DNA of 7,243 nucleotides from Azoarcus sp. (lineage in GTDB: Bacteria > Pseudomonadota > Gammaproteobacteria > Burkholderiales > Rhodocyclaceae). The notes beneath the pieces were generated by a model. It had not been told where the DNA came from. It saw only the letters and a list, made by a program, of their open reading frames with translations, and made no database searches. A program made the position numbers and the translations under genes. The stretch lies in assembly GCA_031268685.1 (NCBI GenBank), contig JAIRWW010000249.1, positions 1-7,243 on the forward strand. The letters are read 5' to 3'. This document shows positions 5,365 through 7,243 of this stretch, piece after piece; positions within the stretch are counted from its first letter, which is position 1; every line of letters starts with the position of its first letter.

Positions 5365-5876
5365 CTATGGATACGGCAAGCGTGGGAACTTTGTGCCTTT
5401 CTTGTCTTGAATACGATCCAGTTCTTCTTGATCGTCTTCATCGCACTCATCAACTTCCCCCATAAACAGCCGTCCCGTTCGCAAATCCAGAGCCATTTGG
5501 CATTTATATTCAGCTTTGCCCGATTTCTCCGCCGAACTCCTCACGCAAGACAGCCCCCCTGCTGGAAGGCGTTTTCCAAGTCCAACAAGACAACCAGCTC
5601 CTTTGGGGTTGGGGCTGCCTCCCATCTGATGGTAGATCGCCTCCGCGACATCGCCTTTCAGCAAAAACCACGCTATTCCTCCCGAGATTGTCACCCGGTT
5701 GTCTTTCAGACGAGTACGTCTCAAATCAAAGCCTTCAAGCCCTTTTTTGACAACGTGGCCCAATTGTCTCCCATTTGCGCCTTTATATCGCCGGTCTCCG
5801 CCCATTTCTCCTCGGCATAAGCGGGGTGCGCAATGGCAAGCATGGTGACGGCCAAGACCAGTGTTTTTGTTTTCAT
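5365..5876 (-). pseudogene. Exported one-domain paralogue, frameshifted at an A6-GGG tract (or made by -1 frameshifting)
   Basis: The ATG at 5874-5876 gives MKTKTLVLAVTMLAIAHPAYA/EE, a Sec signal with a likely signal peptidase I site after A21. It continues to GDNWATLSKK, then hits TGA at 5721-5723 after only 51 codons. The rest of the family domain (GLEGFDLRRTRLKDNRV... to FPRLPYP, TAG at 5365-5367) lies in the -1 frame. The break sits at TCA-AAA-AAG-GGC (5750-5739). The intact member has TCAAAAGGT there, so this copy has two extra A. The tract reads A AAA AAG in frame, the heptamer used for -1 ribosomal frameshifting in dnaX; such slippage would yield a 170-residue protein. The domain keeps DVAEAIYHQMGG, the Cys pair, LDLRTG, and an acidic tail (DECDEDDQEELD). 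Its ATG overlaps the TGA of the upstream member as ATGA, so translation is likely coupled. I do not know the function. Confidence 0.7.
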
Positions 5877-6679
5877 GGCCATACAGATGTCGGCAGCCGT
5901 GGAAACTTACTGCCCTTCTCGTCATGCCAACGATTCAAGTCTTCTTCGTCAAATTCTTCGTTCTCGTCATCTCCGTAATTATTCAGGCGTCCGGTTTTCA
6001 AATCCAGGTTAATCCAACACAAACATTTAGTTTTTTCTGATTTTTCAGACGGAACTTTCACACAAACCAAAACGTTTTCTCCTTCTGAAAGAAGTTTTGT
6101 ACCTCCGGTGTGGGCTTTGCTTTCTATTTTGTTGTAAATCGTCTCTGCGACGTCGTCTTTCAGATAAAATATCGCCCTTTCTTGCGAGATTGTCACCCGG
6201 TTGTCTTTCAGACGAGTGCTTATCCAGCCGAAACCTTTAAGCCCTTTTTCTACACCATGCAAGACGCCTGTTTTCAAATCCACGAACATCTCACACGTAT
6301 ACACAAGTCTCTTTGAGTCCTTTGCCGCGTTCTCTTTCGCGCACCACAGACCGCCTTGTGAAAGAGATTTCACAACTCTATCCAAGCGACCCGCGCCTTC
6401 TGGCTTGGGTTCCCCGCCCATTTGGTGGTAGATCGCCTCCGCAACATCGCTTTTCAGGTAAAACACTGCCATTTCGTGCGAGATTTTGACACGATTATTT
6501 TTTAGACGAGCACGTATCAGATCAAAGCCTTCAAGACCTTTTGACATCTCGGCCCAGTCTTTTCCGATTCGTCCCTCGATCTGCTCAATATCCGCCATTT
6601 TTTCGCTGTCAGTATCGTGCCCCCCGTGACACGCAATGGCAAGCATGGCGACGGCCAAGACCAGTGTTTTTGTTTTCAT
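5873..6679 (-). CDS. Unknown exported two-domain protein, probable lipoprotein
   Basis: This 268-residue protein has a signal MKTKTLVLAVAMLAIAC with a permissive lipobox (LAIA-C17), predicting lipidation and residence in the envelope. Two copies of a domain of about 90 residues follow, at about 47-140 and 145-231. Shared marks are KGL(E/K)GF, a basic RLK(N/D)NRV(K/T)IS strand, a (F/Y)YLK(S/D)DVAE(A/T)IY helix, paired cysteines (C113/C129 and C206/C219-C221) that could form disulfides, and a VDLKTG/LDLKTG strand. The tail is very acidic (DDENEEFDEEDL, 237-248) and ends KFPRLP. The start at 6677-6679 is favoured by GGAG (6686-6689) 6 nt upstream; an ATG at 6694 in the same frame would spoil the signal peptide. 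Base composition is more AT-rich than the flanks, suggesting transfer. I do not recognise the family and assign no function. Confidence 0.8.
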   Translation of the reverse strand: MKTKTLVLAVAMLAIACHGGHDTDSEKMADIEQIEGRIGKDWAEMSKGLEGFDLIRARLKNNRVKISHEMAVFYLKSDVAEAIYHQMGGEPKPEGAGRLDRVVKSLSQGGLWCAKENAAKDSKRLVYTCEMFVDLKTGVLHGVEKGLKGFGWISTRLKDNRVTISQERAIFYLKDDVAETIYNKIESKAHTGGTKLLSEGENVLVCVKVPSEKSEKTKCLCWINLDLKTGRLNNYGDDENEEFDEEDLNRWHDEKGSKFPRLPTSVWP

Positions 6680-6730
6680 GACAAGCTCCAACAAGTCGTG
6701 ACGATGCAGTTGAAAATGGGAGCGAAATTA

Positions 6731-6903
6731 TTATGGTTTTCCTTTCACGCCCGCATTTTTGCCCGGATCGACAAGGTATTTCATTGAATTTACCCTACTG
6801 GAAAGCGGTTCCACTCTCTTTCAAACGAAATTTTCGCACAACGCAGACCGCCGTTTGGGAGGGATTTTCCAAATCCGGGCACACAAGCAGTGGCCTTGCT
6901 CCC
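6731..6903 (-). pseudogene. Degraded fourth member of the exported paralogue family
   Basis: One minus frame reads GSKATACVPGFGKSLPNGGLRCAK (as GSKATACV then PGFGKSLPNGGLRCAK) before a TAA at 6790-6792. It aligns with the family segment (G)KSLSQGGLWCAKEN of the intact member and GKRLPAGGLSCVRSS of the frameshifted one, including the first conserved Cys. A further short frame, MKYLVDPGKNAGVKG (6784-6731), may be the shifted remains of the VDLKTG strand, but that match is weak. There is no start or signal peptide. It lies directly upstream of the intact member, extending the tandem array. Confidence 0.6.
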
Positions 6904-6936
6904 AAAAAACGTATCCCTTGCGCTGGACTTTTCAAC

Positions 6937-6970
6937 GGCAAAAAGCCCGCCTTCCGGCGGGCTTTTTGCC
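6937..6970 (-). terminator. Strong intrinsic terminator of the carboxylase gene
   Basis: A perfect 15-bp stem, GGCAAAAAGCCCGCC and GGCGGGCTTTTTGCC, encloses a 4-nt loop. On the minus strand it lies 30 nt past the carboxylase stop and carries a T-run in its second arm. The symmetric A/T arms would also allow termination on the plus strand. Confidence 0.9.
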
Positions 6971-7000
6971 ATTCAAAAGTAAAGCGCGAAAAACCGCCCA

Positions 7001-7243
7001 TCACTCGAACTCGATAATCACCTCATCCACCGACAGGCTCGCGCCCGGCTGGGCGACGATTTTCTTTACTTTGACGTCGTTGTCGGCCTTGAGGATGTTT
7101 TCCATCTTCATCGCTTCGATGACTACGAGTTTTTCGCCAGCCTTGACTTCTTGCCCTTCGGTCACCGATACCTCGCGCAGCAGGCCCGGCATCGGGGAAA
7201 TCAGGAATTTGGAGAGGTCGGGCGGCGCTTTCTCCGGCATCAG
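7001..7243 (-). CDS. pccA: Acyl-CoA carboxylase alpha subunit, biotin-carrier C-terminus (probably propionyl-CoA carboxylase; 5' end outside window)
   Basis: The last 80 residues form a biotinyl/lipoyl domain. The biotin-accepting lysine is in EAMKMEN, preceded by SPMPGLLREVSVTEGQEVKAGE and followed by the closing VDEVIIEFE (the first stretch read as SPMPGLL then REVSVTEGQEVKAGE). The preceding MPEKAPPDLSKFL linker is typical of propionyl-CoA carboxylase alpha chains, which carboxylate propionyl-CoA to methylmalonyl-CoA in the cytoplasm together with a beta subunit. The frame is open to the window edge (a Leu codon precedes the Met at 7238-7240), so this is the tail of a long protein of about 660 residues and not a small stand-alone carrier. 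The stop is TGA at 7001-7003. The biotin domain is certain; a methylcrotonyl-, geranyl- or acetyl-CoA carboxylase is a less likely alternative. Confidence 0.85.
   Translation of the reverse strand: MMPEKAPPDLSKFLISPMPGLLREVSVTEGQEVKAGEKLVVIEAMKMENILKADNDVKVKKIVAQPGASLSVDEVIIEFE

Noticed and set aside
6790..6972. A 60-residue minus-strand gene starting at 6972
   Set aside because: Its start codon lies within the terminator region; only the part below 6903 resembles the paralogue family, so it is called a remnant.
7001..7240. A free-standing 79-residue biotin carrier protein starting at the Met at 7238-7240
   Set aside because: The frame stays open to the window edge and MPEK is an internal linker in carboxylase alpha subunits, so this is the tail of a longer gene.

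Overview
The window comes from a Gram-negative proteobacterium, beta- or gamma-like. The evidence is a TonB-dependent outer-membrane receptor, a Bcr/CflA drug-efflux transporter, lipoprotein-type signal peptides and dense GC-rich coding. The genus cannot be fixed from sequence alone. Most of the window is GC-rich and tightly coded, but roughly 5.35-6.7 kb is visibly richer in AT and looks like an accessory patch.

Layout. (1) 1-1401 (+): the C-terminal barrel of a TonB-dependent copper-type receptor, whose 5' end lies outside the window. (2) 1402-1582: a leader with two hairpins and a TATAAT box. (3) 1583-2773 (+): a Bcr/CflA-family MFS exporter. (4) 2774-3050: an intergenic block of palindromic and tandem repeats. 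(5) 3051-4437 (-): a two-gene ABC transporter module, ATPase then permease, of the ZnuC/ZnuB metal-uptake type. The two genes overlap by 8 nt and no substrate-binding protein is present. (6) 4438-5039: repeats, a dyad with a CRISPR-repeat-like centre, a bidirectional terminator-like hairpin and other hairpins. Several blocks here are inverted copies of those at 2774-3050, so the ABC module sits between inverted repeats. (7) 5040-5300 (+): a truncated lipoprotein gene ending inside a WG-repeat motif. (8) 5267-6903 (-): a tandem family of exported proteins that I do not recognise. It comprises a degraded remnant, an intact two-domain member, a one-domain member split by a frameshift at an A6-GGG tract, and a member reduced to its signal peptide. 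(9) 6937-6970: a strong intrinsic terminator. (10) 7001-7243 (-): the biotin-carrier end of an acyl-CoA carboxylase alpha subunit, probably propionyl-CoA carboxylase.

The receptor (outer membrane) and the ABC module (inner membrane) could both serve metal uptake, but nothing shows that they are co-regulated. The most unusual part is the tandem exported family. Its members share an almost identical signal-peptide-coding segment and a domain with a conserved cysteine pair. They differ in predicted lipidation, and one carries an A AAA AAG slip site exactly where its reading frame breaks.
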